This document shows positions 1 through 9,705 of a stretch of DNA of 64,000 nt, piece after piece. Each line of letters opens with the position of its first letter. Positions within the stretch are counted from its first letter, which is position 1. The notes under the pieces were generated by a model, which did not search any database, had not been told where the DNA came from, and worked only from the letters and a program-made list of their open reading frames with translations. The DNA comes from Mesorhizobium sp. B2-7-1 (GTDB lineage: Bacteria; Pseudomonadota; Alphaproteobacteria; Rhizobiales; Rhizobiaceae), in assembly GCF_006440735.1 (NCBI RefSeq), contig NZ_VFUA01000016.1:23846-87845 (forward strand), read 5' to 3'. A program made the translations under genes and the position numbers.

Positions 1-1906
1 GCGCATCGACGTCCGCGCCATTTGAGGCGACATTGATGACATCGCCGTTTCCGATTTTCAGTCGCTCGGCGGTGGCGGGCGATACAAGCGCGGCATTACC
101 CCACACTATCTTGGTCAGCGGTCGCGGCAGCTCCTGCAGCCACGAGGCGTTGGCGTAACGCCCGTCACGCAACCAGGGATCAGCGACGAAGCGGATATCG
201 ATGCCATTGCCTGCGTTTGCCGCCGGCTTCAGTCCCGCCAAGTCCGGCGGCACTGTGACGGATACCGGCCTGGCGGCACTGTTCACTATGACGCCGTCGC
301 GTAGAGCCTTTTTCCACGCGTCATCATCGAGCCCTGCCCAATGCTGCCGGACAAGCGGAAGCGCATCGGTCTGGAACTGCCCGCCAAGCACGGCGAGCAG
401 CTCATGCCCGGTCTTGCCGTCATAAAGCGGCGCGATGAGCGGCTGCACCAGCGAGGCCGTGCCGTCATAGGCACGGATGTCGCTCCAGCTCTCGAGCGCA
501 TGCGCTGCCGGTGCATGCCAATGCGCCGGGAATGCCGTCTCGTCGCGGTAGAGCCCATGATGGACAAGCAGTTCCAGGTCGGAGAAAGCCTTGCGCGCAT
601 CGAGGCCTGCCGACGCGGTGTGCAGCGGATTTGCGCCGAGCACGACGACCGTGTCGATCGCCCCGTGCGCAATCGCTTCGCACATCGCCTCCAGATCGCC
701 ATCGACCTGCGGCGCATCCGGCGCCTCGATAAACTCCACCGTATTGCCGAGCGCGCCAAGCCTCGCATTGACGGCAAACACTGCAGCGTGAACGAACACG
801 CTCTGATGCGCACCCGGCACGACCAGCGCGCTGCGGCCGGCTGCCTTCAGATCATCGACCAGCGCAGCCATCCATGCCGTGTAGACGGGCGGCACGGAAG
901 CAACGGCCTGGCCTTCCAGTGTGGCATGAAGCCCGGCAGCCAAAGCTTCGATCTCGCTCGGCCTGGCCGCAAAGCGGTGGTCGGCCGCCGCGCCGGTGAT
1001 CGTCGGCGTCGATTCCACCGCATAGAGCCGGCTCATCCGGTCGTTCGGACTGCGCACACGTCGCCGCGCAGCGAAGTCGCGCGCATAGGCCAGCCGCCCG
1101 GGTCCCTCGCCGAGGAAATCGGCGTCAAGACTTAAGATCGTCTCGGCACGGTCGAAGTGGTAGAGCGGCGTCAGCCCAGAGCCGAATAGCGCATGTGACG
1201 CCTCCCCCGCAGCCGGCGTCGCCAACGGATCATGGCGATAGATTTTCAATTCCGGATAGCGTGCTCGCAGCGCATCCAACTGCGCCGCAAGAGTCGGCGA
1301 GGTCGTCGCTTCAACCAGCAGCGCTCCGCCCCGCCCTTGCGATGCCGTCCATCGCGAAACGAGCCCCGCCATTGCCTTCAGGAAATCGCCATAAGATGCC
1401 GGCTCGCCATCCTTGAGTGGCATGCGCGAGCGATCGGGATCGAACAGTGTTAGCACCGCTGCCTGCATCACCGCGTCGGTGGCGCCGCGCGATGCCGGAT
1501 GATCCGGATTGCCCTCGACCTTTGTCGGTCGTCCTTCATGGCTCTCGATTATGGCGCCGATACCGAAGCCGTCGCTCGACAGTGTGGTCGCGTAGTAGGC
1601 TGGTTTGCCGGGGATCAGCATTTCCGGCTGGCGCACATAGGGCACGATGCTCTCCGCCCTGCTGCAGCCGGCCAGCCCGGCAAGCGAAAGCGAGGCACCC
1701 ATCAGCTTCAGCAGCGTCCGTCGGTTCGGCCTTGCCGGGAGGCGCTCCGCGATTGCCGGAAATTCGGCTTCGACGAAGCGCCGGAATTCCGCCGTGCCGG
1801 CGATCTCGTCAAGGCTGCGCCACAGGTCGCCGTCGCTTGTCAGCCGTCGGCGCAACGTAGCGATGTCGATGGCGGGCGGGGCCTTTGCTTCAGCGATGAC
1901 AGACAT
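1..1906 (-). CDS. actB: Alternative complex III molybdopterin/iron-sulfur-like subunit ActB, N-terminal part (cut by window edge)
   Basis: About 635 codons are visible and the frame runs off the left end of the window. The start at 1906 opens a protein with a hydrophilic leader, a twin-arginine-like segment followed by a short hydrophobic stretch ending in a Cys near residue 80, then a domain like a molybdopterin oxidoreductase. In ActB proteins this domain is fused to an Fe-S domain, which here would lie outside the window. In known alternative complex III it is part of the membrane complex that oxidises quinol and passes electrons to cytochrome c or an oxidase. It overlaps the end of actA by 17 bases, so the two are co-transcribed. 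The identification rests on the adjacent pentaheme ActA and on the leader architecture. Confidence 0.8.
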   Translation of the reverse strand, partial: MSVIAEAKAPPAIDIATLRRRLTSDGDLWRSLDEIAGTAEFRRFVEAEFPAIAERLPARPNRRTLLKLMGASLSLAGLAGCSRAESIVPYVRQPEMLIPGKPAYYATTLSSDGFGIGAIIESHEGRPTKVEGNPDHPASRGATDAVMQAAVLTLFDPDRSRMPLKDGEPASYGDFLKAMAGLVSRWTASQGRGGALLVEATTSPTLAAQLDALRARYPELKIYRHDPLATPAAGEASHALFGSGLTPLYHFDRAETILSLDADFLGEGPGRLAYARDFAARRRVRSPNDRMSRLYAVESTPTITGAAADHRFAARPSEIEALAAGLHATLEGQAVASVPPVYTAWMAALVDDLKAAGRSALVVPGAHQSVFVHAAVFAVNARLGALGNTVEFIEAPDAPQVDGDLEAMCEAIAHGAIDTVVVLGANPLHTASAGLDARKAFSDLELLVHHGLYRDETAFPAHWHAPAAHALESWSDIRAYDGTASLVQPLIAPLYDGKTGHELLAVLGGQFQTDALPLVRQHWAGLDDDAWKKALRDGVIVNSAARPVSVTVPPDLAGLKPAANAGNGIDIRFVADPWLRDGRYANASWLQELPRPLTKIVWGNAALVSPATAERLKIGNGDVINVASNGADVDA

Positions 1907-2609
1907 AGCAATCCGTCATCGTCTCGGGATGGATGTCGAGCATGCCGATCAGCTGTCGCCTGATCTCGGCGATGTCCTCAGGCGGTTGCCAATGCATCAG
2001 GAACACGTCCCGCGGCGGACGCAGATTAGGCCCGGGATTGCGATGACAGCCGAGGCACCATTCCATGCTCAGCGTATGCGCTCGCCTGGTCAGCGGCATC
2101 TGGTCGATCTCGCCATGGCAGGTCTCGCAGGCGACACCTTTGTTGATATGGATCGCGTGGTTGAAGAAAACGAAATCGGGCACGCTGTTGACGCGCTGCC
2201 ATTCGATCGGCTTGCCGCTGGCAAGACTCGCACGCACCGGCGCCAGCATATTGGCATTGGTGAAAAGCTGCGAATGGCAGGTCATGCAGACTTCGGTGGC
2301 CGGCAGACCTGCCGAAGGCGAGGTTTCGACGCCGCTGTGGCAATAGCGGCAGTCGATGCCGAGCTGGCCGGCATGGTGCTTGTGGCTGAACGGCACCGGC
2401 TGCCCCAATGGCTCACCTACTCCCGTTACCAAGTCCGAACGGGGCAGGATTATCCCGATCGCGGCGGCGATCAGCAGAGCGGCACAACTTCCCCAGATGA
2501 CAAAGCGCGCAACGCCATTGGCGTTTTTCGAGAAGATCTGCGGCATCCCCTCGCCGATTCTGCTGAAGGCAAACTCAGAGTTGACGACACCTAACGGTGC
2601 TTTCGCCAC
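1890..2609 (-). CDS. actA: Alternative complex III pentaheme cytochrome c subunit ActA
   Basis: This 239-residue protein has one N-terminal membrane segment (about residues 34-56) and five CxxCH heme-binding motifs (CRYCH, CMTCH, CETCH, CLGCH, CYVCH) on the periplasmic side. Several further His residues, such as HKHH, could be distal ligands. Five hemes and a single anchor fit ActA of the alternative complex III quinol oxidoreductase. It heads an operon running left into actB. A GGAAC-type box at 2592-2618 overlaps its own start codon, so I do not call it as the promoter. Confidence 0.88.
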   Translation of the reverse strand: MAKAPLGVVNSEFAFSRIGEGMPQIFSKNANGVARFVIWGSCAALLIAAAIGIILPRSDLVTGVGEPLGQPVPFSHKHHAGQLGIDCRYCHSGVETSPSAGLPATEVCMTCHSQLFTNANMLAPVRASLASGKPIEWQRVNSVPDFVFFNHAIHINKGVACETCHGEIDQMPLTRRAHTLSMEWCLGCHRNPGPNLRPPRDVFLMHWQPPEDIAEIRRQLIGMLDIHPETMTDCYVCHR

Positions 2610-2742
2610 GAAGGTTCCGAAGTCGCGAAAGGATCACAGAATGGTGACCGGCAGCGACGCCGGGGCTCGAATTTAATCCGCAACCACTGCTCGCTGCATG
2701 CGTTCGCCAGACATCACGATCTGTTTCACGCTGGAAAATGCC

Positions 2743-5199
2743 ATGACCGACGCCGCTGCAAACAACCCCTATCGTCCTCTGCGCCATCGCGGCGTCGCCT
2801 ACTGGTGGAGAGCGCTGGTCGGCATCCTATTGGTCATTCTCGGCCTGCTGATCGGCGGCGGCGGCGCTTGGCTCATCGCGCTCGGCGGTTCCTGGTATTA
2901 CCTGCCCGCCGGCATCGCATTGCTGCTCGCGGGCATTCTGCTGCTGGCAGGAAACATGGCCGGTGTCTGGCTTTACATCCTGACATGGCTCGCAACGGTT
3001 GCCTGGGCCTATTGGGAGGTCGGTCTCCACGGCTGGGCGCTGATGCCGCGCGTCTTGGCTCCCACGATTATCCTCATCTTCGTCCTGCTTGCCGTTCCGG
3101 CCTTCCGCGACATCGGCAGCCGAGGCAGCAGGAACGCCGCCTATGTGACAAGCCTGCTGCTGCCGGTCATTGCACTGGGCGCGTTCGGCTTCTTGCACAT
3201 GAATGCCTTGGCGCAGTCACAACCGGCGCAACCGCCGGCGCCCGCCGCGCAGTCCGCGCCGAACGGCGTGGCGGCGTCGCAGGACGCCGCGATCCATCAG
3301 GTCGGCAACGACTGGCCGGTCTATGGGGGTTCGGAACTTGCAACGCGCTATTCACCGCTCAACCAAGTCACAGCGTCCAACGTTTCGAAGCTGACGCGCG
3401 TCTGGTCTTTCCATACCGGCGACATGCCGAGCAAGGCAGCCAAGGATATGTATTCGCCCGAGAACACGCCGCTCGAGATCGGCGGCCATCTATATGCGTG
3501 CTCGGCCAAGAACATCCTGATCTCGGCCGATGCCAAGACCGGCAAGGAAGAGTGGCGTTACGATCCGAAGGTTTCCGACAAGGCTATCCCGTACGGAGCA
3601 AGCTGCCGCGGCGTTGCCTATTTCGCGGTGCCGGGTGCCGGCGCCGATCAAGCCTGCGCCACCAGGATCATCGTAGGGACCCTCGATGCTCGACTGATCG
3701 CGGTGGACGCCAAGACAGGCAAGCCCTGCGCCGATTTCGGCCAGCAAGGCAGTGTAGACCTTACGGAGGGCATCGGTGAAACGGTCCCGGGCTGGTACTC
3801 GGTCACCGCGCCGCCAACGATCGTGCGCGGCATCGCCGTGGTGGGCGCTCAGGTCAAGGACGGACAGGCCGAGGACGCGCCGTCCGGGGTCATCCGAGGC
3901 TACGACGCCACAACCGGCAAGCTGGCCTGGGCCTGGGATATGGGGCATCCCGATCGAACCGGTGCGCCGCCCGCCGGGGACACCTACTCACGCGGCACGC
4001 CGAACATGTGGACCGTTGCTGCCGCCGATCCGCAGCTCGGCTATGTTTATGTGCCCCTCGGCAATGCCGCGGTCGACTATTACGGTGTCGACCGCAAGGA
4101 TTTCGAGAACCAATACAACTCGTCGATCGTCGCCATCGACGTCACGACGGGCAAGCCGGTGTGGCATTTCCAGACGGTGCATCACGACCTTTGGGATTAT
4201 GACCTCGGCTCGCAACCGACGCTGGTCGATTTCCCGACCGCGACCGGCAAGATCCCGGCCATCATCGTGCCGAGCAAGCAGGGCCAGATCTACGTGCTCG
4301 ACCGTAAGACAGGCAAACCGCTCTTCCCGGTCGAGGAACGCAAGGTTCCTTCGGGCGGTGTCGAGCCGAACGAGCTCTCGAAGACCCAGCCCTATTCCGG
4401 CTATGCGCATCTCGACCAGCCGGCGCTGACCGAAAAGGACATGTGGGGCATGAGCCCCCTGGATCAGCTCTATTGCCGCATTCAATTCCATCGCGCGTAT
4501 TATCAAGGCGAGTATACGCCACCTACGGTGAACCAGCCGTTCATCGAATACCCCGGCTATAACGGCGGCTCGGACTGGGGCAGCGTCGCCGTCGACACAG
4601 ACAGCGGCGTACTTATCGCCAACTACAACGACATGCCCAACTACAACCAGCTCATCCCGCGCGAGAAAGCGGATCAGATGGGCTTCAAGCCGATCGACAA
4701 AGGTGGCAGTTCGAAAAAAGCCAAGGACATCGGCGACCCGCAGTCTGGATCGCCATACGCCATTGCCGTCAATGCGGGCTGGCGCCTGTCCACCGGCCTG
4801 CTCTGCTCGAAGCCGCCCTATGGCCACATCCGCGCCATCGACCTCAAGACCGGCAAGACCTTGTGGGACGAGCCTCTCGGCAGCGCCGACAACAACGGAC
4901 CATTCGGCCTTCCGTCCATGCTGCCGCTCACCATCGGAACGCCGAACAATGGCGGTCCACTGGTGACCGCCGGCGGCCTGATCTTCATCGCCGCGACCAC
5001 CGACAACAAGCTGCGCGCGATCGACATCAAGACCGGTAAGCAGGTGTGGCAGGCCGATCTACCCGCCGGTGGCCAGACGACGCCGATGACCTACGAGGTC
5101 GATGGCAGGCAATATATTGTCATCGCACCTGGCGGCCATCATTTCATGGAAACCAAGGTCGGCGACGAGGTTATAGCCTATGCCCTGCCTGCGGGCTGA
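2743..5199 (+). CDS. gcd: Membrane-bound PQQ-dependent glucose dehydrogenase
   Basis: The 818-residue product has about five hydrophobic segments in the first 140 residues, then a Pro/Ala linker and a large quinoprotein beta-propeller with repeated DAKTGK/DLKTGK-type blades. This is the layout of Gcd (about 800 residues in E. coli), which oxidises aldoses in the periplasm with PQQ and feeds electrons to ubiquinone. The open frame extends back to 2698, but the ATG at 2743 gives the usual family start and the upstream residues are not conserved-looking. No pqq biosynthesis genes lie in the window. It is divergent from actA. Confidence 0.93.
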   Translation: MTDAAANNPYRPLRHRGVAYWWRALVGILLVILGLLIGGGGAWLIALGGSWYYLPAGIALLLAGILLLAGNMAGVWLYILTWLATVAWAYWEVGLHGWALMPRVLAPTIILIFVLLAVPAFRDIGSRGSRNAAYVTSLLLPVIALGAFGFLHMNALAQSQPAQPPAPAAQSAPNGVAASQDAAIHQVGNDWPVYGGSELATRYSPLNQVTASNVSKLTRVWSFHTGDMPSKAAKDMYSPENTPLEIGGHLYACSAKNILISADAKTGKEEWRYDPKVSDKAIPYGASCRGVAYFAVPGAGADQACATRIIVGTLDARLIAVDAKTGKPCADFGQQGSVDLTEGIGETVPGWYSVTAPPTIVRGIAVVGAQVKDGQAEDAPSGVIRGYDATTGKLAWAWDMGHPDRTGAPPAGDTYSRGTPNMWTVAAADPQLGYVYVPLGNAAVDYYGVDRKDFENQYNSSIVAIDVTTGKPVWHFQTVHHDLWDYDLGSQPTLVDFPTATGKIPAIIVPSKQGQIYVLDRKTGKPLFPVEERKVPSGGVEPNELSKTQPYSGYAHLDQPALTEKDMWGMSPLDQLYCRIQFHRAYYQGEYTPPTVNQPFIEYPGYNGGSDWGSVAVDTDSGVLIANYNDMPNYNQLIPREKADQMGFKPIDKGGSSKKAKDIGDPQSGSPYAIAVNAGWRLSTGLLCSKPPYGHIRAIDLKTGKTLWDEPLGSADNNGPFGLPSMLPLTIGTPNNGGPLVTAGGLIFIAATTDNKLRAIDIKTGKQVWQADLPAGGQTTPMTYEVDGRQYIVIAPGGHHFMETKVGDEVIAYALPAG

Positions 5200-5217
5200 G
5201 TCTCCCGACCTGGCAAG

Positions 5218-5376
5218 CTATGAAACGTTGGTATGGCCGCCATCCGCTCCGGTCTCTGAACGATTCGCGTTGCGCGCTCGTGCGCTTCGGCGTCTGGCTA
5301 TGGAGAACATCCAGATCAAGATCAGGATCACGGGAACGCCGGCAATGACCAGCATCCATATGCCGATGTGAAACAT
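5218..5376 (-). CDS. Small single-pass membrane protein (52 aa)
   Basis: This short frame encodes a protein with a hydrophobic N-terminal helix (about residues 5-27, rich in Ile, Leu, Val and Met) followed by an Arg-rich cytoplasmic-type tail. A purine-rich stretch (GGATAGAGAGA) precedes the ATG by a few bases. A consensus stress-type promoter, GGAAC-N16-CGTTTT, lies about 75 bases upstream (5451-5477). It ends 19 bases after gcd on the opposite strand. I do not recognise the family. The promoter, ribosome site and membrane helix together make a real gene likely. Confidence 0.6.
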   Translation of the reverse strand: MFHIGIWMLVIAGVPVILILIWMFSIARRRSARARNANRSETGADGGHTNVS

Positions 5377-5688
5377 CAAGGTCTCTCTATCCTGGAACGC
5401 AGCTCACGGGCCAGGTGTGAAACCTGCACCGCCAGCCAAAGTAGTGCGGAAAAACGGCTACAAACGGACAGAGTTCCGCTGAAGCGAGCCATTGCCTCAG
5501 TTATCATTCCGGGCGATTGCCATGGCGAGCAGCATTGGCGACGATTTCATCGCTTGTGTTGTGTCCCCGTCGAAGCCGATGGGTGAGTTCCGTCCATGAA
5601 GCGGAGCCTTTAGGCCTTCGACGCGTTCTTCGGCATTCCGGGACTTTGCGCCTCACGCATCGACGCAATGAGAACGAAAGCTACACCG
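5377..5688. other. Intergenic stretch between small membrane gene and HAD/ATPase gene
   Basis: Apart from the minus-strand promoter at 5451-5477 I see no convincing gene, repeat or terminator here. Short frames exist on both strands but lack ribosome sites and recognisable composition. Confidence 0.4.
5451..5477 (-). promoter_or_regulatory. EcfG/RpoE2-type promoter, GGAAC-N16-CGTTTT
   Basis: Reading the minus strand, GGAAC (5473-5477) is followed after 16 bases by CGTTTT (5451-5456). This matches the general-stress sigma consensus and points at the 52-residue membrane protein starting at 5376. Confidence 0.65.
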
Positions 5689-7401
5689 ATGTATTTCATG
5701 GCATTGGCCACCGACTATGACGGCACGCTGGCGCACGACGGGCTGGTCAACGCAAGCACGGTCGCGGCGCTGGAAAAGTTGAAGAAATCCGGCCGCAAGC
5801 TCATCTTAGTCACCGGCCGCGAGCTGCCCGACCTCAAGGAAGTCTTTCCCGAGCTTTCGCTCTTCGACAAGGTGGTCGCCGAAAACGGCGCGCTGGTCTA
5901 CACGCCGGCCAGCGAGGAAGAGCGCACGATCTCGCCCTCGCCTTCCGCCGATCTCGTCGACAGACTGAAAAGACGCGGCGTGAAACCGCTGTCGGTCGGC
6001 CGCTCGATCGTCGCCACCTGGGAGCCGCATCAGGCCACCGTGCTCGACGTCATCAAGAAGCTCGGGCTGGATCTGGAGATCATCTTCAACAAGGGCGCGG
6101 TGATGATCCTGCCCTCCGGCATCAACAAGGCCACCGGCCTGGCGGCTGCGCTCGAAGATTTGAAGCTGTCGCCGCACAATGTCGTCGCCGTCGGCGATGC
6201 CGAGAACGACCACGCCTTCCTCAGAGCCTCCGGCTGCAGCATCGCAGTCGCCAATGCCTTGCCCGCCGTCAAGGAAACCGCGGACCTGATCACCAAGGAA
6301 CAGCGCGGCAAAGGCGTCGAGGAGCTGATCCGCAAGCTGATCAAGCGCGATCACCTGCTGTCCAAGAAACGCTCGCGCGGCGTGCTGCTCGGGACTTCGC
6401 GTGGCAACGAGATTTACCTGTCGCCGACCGAGACGGTGCTGATCGCCGGAAGCTCCGGCATCGGCAAATCGACCTTGGCCACGGCGCTCACCGAGCGGCT
6501 GGTCGAGAAAGGCCTGCAGTTCTGCATTTTCGACCCCGAGGGCGATTATGACGGGCTGAAAGGCGCGGTGCCGCTCGGCAACGGCTCGACCGCTCCGAAC
6601 AAGGAGCAATTGCTGGAACTGATCGAGAAGCCGCAGACCAATGTCGTGGTCAACGGCCTGGCGCTGAAGGTAGACGAGCGGCCCGATTTCTTCGCCGAAT
6701 TGCTGCCCGGCCTCGGCAATGTCCGCTACCGGACGGCAAGGCCGCACTGGCTGATCATCGACGAGGCGCATCATTTGATGCCCAAGCGGCGCGGAGACAC
6801 GCGATCCGTGCTTTCGATTGAGCTGCCCGGCACGGTGCTGATCACCGTCCATCCCGAAGCGATTTCCACCGATGCGTTGCGGCTGGTGACGGCGGTGATC
6901 GCGCTCGGACCCAAGGCCAAGGGCGTGATCAAGACCTTCTGCAAGGAAACAGGGCTCAAGGCACCGAAGAACATTCCCCTGCCCAAGGGCGACCGGGTGC
7001 TGTTCTGGCGGCCGCATGACGACAAGAAGCCGTTCACGGTCAAGGCGATCGAGCCCAGTCAGTCGCTCAAGCGCCATAGCCGAAAATACGCCGAAGGCGA
7101 ACTCGACGAAGCTGGGAGCTTCTATTTCACTGGGCCGAAGAAGGCGATGAACCTTAGAGCCCACAATCTCATCATCTTCGCGCAGATGGCGGAAGGCATC
7201 GACGACAAGACCTGGGACTACCACCTGCGCGCCGGCGACTATTCCAAATGGTTCCGCCAGCAGATCAGGGACAAGGACCTCGCCCGCGAGACGACGGAGG
7301 CCGAGAAGAACAAGACATTGTCGGCAGACGAAAGCCGCAAGCTCGTGATCGACGCCGTGCGGAGGCGCTATACAGCGCCCGCAACCGCTCCTGAAAGATA
7401 G
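5689..7401 (+). CDS. HAD-IIB phosphatase fused to a HerA/DUF87-like P-loop ATPase
   Basis: Residues 1 to about 220 form a HAD-IIB (Cof/sucrose-phosphatase-like) hydrolase: DYDGT nucleophile motif at the N-terminus, VTGR motif II, and the GDAEND metal-binding motif near residue 170. The rest, about 350 residues, is a P-loop ATPase with Walker A (AGSSGIGKST, around residue 256) and Walker B (WLIIDEAHH), resembling the HerA/VirB4-type DUF87 superfamily. It ends in a charged helical tail. The open frame starts at 5668; ATGs at 5689 and 5698 are closer to the DYDGT motif, and I chose 5689. Substrate unknown. It stands alone, convergent with paoC. Confidence 0.75.
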   Translation: MYFMALATDYDGTLAHDGLVNASTVAALEKLKKSGRKLILVTGRELPDLKEVFPELSLFDKVVAENGALVYTPASEEERTISPSPSADLVDRLKRRGVKPLSVGRSIVATWEPHQATVLDVIKKLGLDLEIIFNKGAVMILPSGINKATGLAAALEDLKLSPHNVVAVGDAENDHAFLRASGCSIAVANALPAVKETADLITKEQRGKGVEELIRKLIKRDHLLSKKRSRGVLLGTSRGNEIYLSPTETVLIAGSSGIGKSTLATALTERLVEKGLQFCIFDPEGDYDGLKGAVPLGNGSTAPNKEQLLELIEKPQTNVVVNGLALKVDERPDFFAELLPGLGNVRYRTARPHWLIIDEAHHLMPKRRGDTRSVLSIELPGTVLITVHPEAISTDALRLVTAVIALGPKAKGVIKTFCKETGLKAPKNIPLPKGDRVLFWRPHDDKKPFTVKAIEPSQSLKRHSRKYAEGELDEAGSFYFTGPKKAMNLRAHNLIIFAQMAEGIDDKTWDYHLRAGDYSKWFRQQIRDKDLARETTEAEKNKTLSADESRKLVIDAVRRRYTAPATAPER

Positions 7402-7423
7402 CATCTAGTTGGCAGGCGCGCGC

Positions 7424-9703
7424 CTATGAGAGCAAGTGCTCGATCCTTATCGGCAGGTCGCGGATGCGCTTGCCGGTCGCGTGATAGACCGCGCTCGCGA
7501 CGGCCGCGGCCGTGCCGACATTGCCGAGTTCGCCGAGGCCTTTCACCCCGGCCGGATTGACCGCGTGATCGACCTCCGGCACCAGGATCACTTGCAGGTC
7601 CTTGATGTCCGCATTGACCGGCACGAGATAGTCCTGCAGGTCGCGGTTCACATAGCGGGCATAGCGCCTGTCGACTTCGGTCGCCTCGTGCAGCGCCTGG
7701 CCGATGCCCCAGATCATGCCGCCCATAAGCTGGCTGCGCGCGGTGCGGGTGTTCATGATGCGGCCGGCGGCAAAGGCGCCGACGATGCGCGGCACGCGGA
7801 TTTCCCTCGTGTACCTGTTGATGCGGACTTCGACGAACTCGGCGCCGAAGGCGTACTTGACGGAGTCCTCATCCTGGTCGGCGCCGTGGAATTCCGGCGT
7901 GCCGGCATAGAGTTTGTTCAGCGCCTCGGGCGTCGCGCCCTTCGGCGCAAACTCCACATACTCCTCGATGGCGCCGACCTGCATGGTCTTCAGGACGTCC
8001 TCGACCTTGGCAGACGCACCGCCCTTTGCCACGATCTTTCCGTCGGCGAGGTCGAATTCCTCGTTATGGGAACCGGCCAGCGGACCACCCTCGGCGGTCG
8101 CGGCGGCATAGAGCTTGGTGCGGATCGCGTCGCATGCCTTGAGCACCGCCGAGCAGACACTGGCCGTGGAGATCGACCCACCGGAGACCGGAGCCGGAGG
8201 CAGGCTGCTGTCGCCCATTTCGACGCTGATCTTATCGATGCCGACGCCGAGCCGCTCCGACGCCATCTGAGCGGCCACGGTGCGCACGCCGGTGCCGATC
8301 TCATGTGAACCGCATTGCACCCGAACTTCGCCGTCAGCTGTGAGCCGCACGCGTGCCGCGCATGGGGCTACCGCTGTCGGATAGATGGCCGTGGCGCAGC
8401 CCATGCCGATCAGCCAGTCGCCGTCGTGCATCGCGCCGACCTTGGAATCTCGCTTGGCCCATCCGAACGCCTCTGCCGCCTGATCGTAGCACTGTATCAG
8501 CGAGCGGCTGGAGAACGGTTTCTTGCCGATCGGCTCAGTCTTCGGCTCATTGATGCGACGGAACTCGACCGGATCCATGCCGAGCGTCACCGCCATTTCG
8601 TCCATGGCGTTCTCCAGCGCGTAGACGTAAGGGGTTTCGGGCGGCGAGCGCATATAGCCAGGCGTATTGCGGTCGGCCTGCACCAGCGAGACATGCGTCA
8701 GCACCGAACCGTAGTCATACATCCGGCCAGTCGCCGAGGTGCCACCGACGACATAAAGGTCGGGCCGCGACGTAACCTCCCAGCCCTCATGCGCGAAAGC
8801 GGTGATACGGCCGTCCTTGCCGGCGCCGATGCGGATGCGGTGCCGCGTTTCGGCCCGATAGGTCTGGATGCCGAACGCCTGCATGCGGCTGGTCACGCAA
8901 CGCACCGGACGTCCGAGCCGCTTGGCGGCAACGGCCACGATCGCGGTGCGAGGCGTCATCGGTCCTTTCGAGCCGAAGGCGCCGCCTATGAAAGGACTGA
9001 CGATGCGTACCTTGCCGGGATCGATCTTCAATTGCCTGGCGAGCTCGACTTTCCAGCCGGTGACGTTCTGCGAGGCCTCGTGCACGACAAGCTGGTCGCC
9101 CTCCCAGAACGCGGTCGTTGAAAACAACTCGATCGGATTGTGGTGCTGGGTAGGCGTCGAGTAACGCTGGTCGATCTTGACCGCTGCGGCAGCGTAAGCC
9201 GCGTCGAAATCGCCTGCCTTGACGTCTTCCTTGAACAATGGGCTCTTGCCAGCCGCCGGGACGGTTTTCGTGCCGGGGCTGTCGAAGCTGGCGGTTGGCT
9301 TGTCGTCCTCATATTCGGCGCGGATCAGCTGCGCCGCCTCTTCAGCCGCTTCGAAAGTCTCGGCGACGGCGAGCGCGATGATCTGCCCGTCATGGAAGAT
9401 CGTCCGGTCATGCAATGGGCCGATCGAGGTGGCGCCGGAATTGCCGAATTTCGGTTTGTCGACCTTATCCATATCGCCATAGGTGACGATGTCGAGCAGG
9501 CCGGGCACCGCGCGGGCATCGTCGAGATGAAGCTTCGTCACCTTGCCTCTGGCGATGCTGCTGGTCGCCAGCGCGCCATAGGCGATGTTGGCGGTGGGCA
9601 AGTCGGCGGGGTAATGCGCCTGTCCAGTGACTTTCAGGCGCGCATCGATGCGCGGCAGCGGTGCGCCCTGGTTCTCTTTGGGTCTTGGAGCAGCTGTGTC
9701 CAT
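7424..9703 (-). CDS. paoC: Aldehyde/xanthine oxidoreductase molybdenum-binding subunit (PaoC-type)
   Basis: The 759-residue product is the large Moco-binding subunit of a xanthine-oxidase-family enzyme: N-terminal aldehyde oxidase a/b-hammerhead domain (from about residue 20), then two molybdopterin-binding domains with the GGAFGSKG and GSHEIGTG motifs, and a GVKGLGELG motif near the C-terminus where the catalytic Glu lies. The frame extends to 9889, but the ATG at 9703 sits just after paoB and matches the family start. It is the third gene of paoABC. In E. coli the complex oxidises aromatic and aliphatic aldehydes in the periplasm. Confidence 0.9.
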   Translation of the reverse strand: MDTAAPRPKENQGAPLPRIDARLKVTGQAHYPADLPTANIAYGALATSSIARGKVTKLHLDDARAVPGLLDIVTYGDMDKVDKPKFGNSGATSIGPLHDRTIFHDGQIIALAVAETFEAAEEAAQLIRAEYEDDKPTASFDSPGTKTVPAAGKSPLFKEDVKAGDFDAAYAAAAVKIDQRYSTPTQHHNPIELFSTTAFWEGDQLVVHEASQNVTGWKVELARQLKIDPGKVRIVSPFIGGAFGSKGPMTPRTAIVAVAAKRLGRPVRCVTSRMQAFGIQTYRAETRHRIRIGAGKDGRITAFAHEGWEVTSRPDLYVVGGTSATGRMYDYGSVLTHVSLVQADRNTPGYMRSPPETPYVYALENAMDEMAVTLGMDPVEFRRINEPKTEPIGKKPFSSRSLIQCYDQAAEAFGWAKRDSKVGAMHDGDWLIGMGCATAIYPTAVAPCAARVRLTADGEVRVQCGSHEIGTGVRTVAAQMASERLGVGIDKISVEMGDSSLPPAPVSGGSISTASVCSAVLKACDAIRTKLYAAATAEGGPLAGSHNEEFDLADGKIVAKGGASAKVEDVLKTMQVGAIEEYVEFAPKGATPEALNKLYAGTPEFHGADQDEDSVKYAFGAEFVEVRINRYTREIRVPRIVGAFAAGRIMNTRTARSQLMGGMIWGIGQALHEATEVDRRYARYVNRDLQDYLVPVNADIKDLQVILVPEVDHAVNPAGVKGLGELGNVGTAAAVASAVYHATGKRIRDLPIRIEHLLS

Positions 9704-9705
9704 GG

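Noticed and set aside
2592..2618. GGAAC-like box before actA
   Set aside because: Its second box would overlap the actA start codon and has different spacing to TT, so it cannot serve as the promoter for that start.
5806..7404. 532-codon minus-strand open frame
   Set aside because: It is fully antisense to the HAD/ATPase gene, which has intact motifs in both domains; the antisense product has no recognisable fold.
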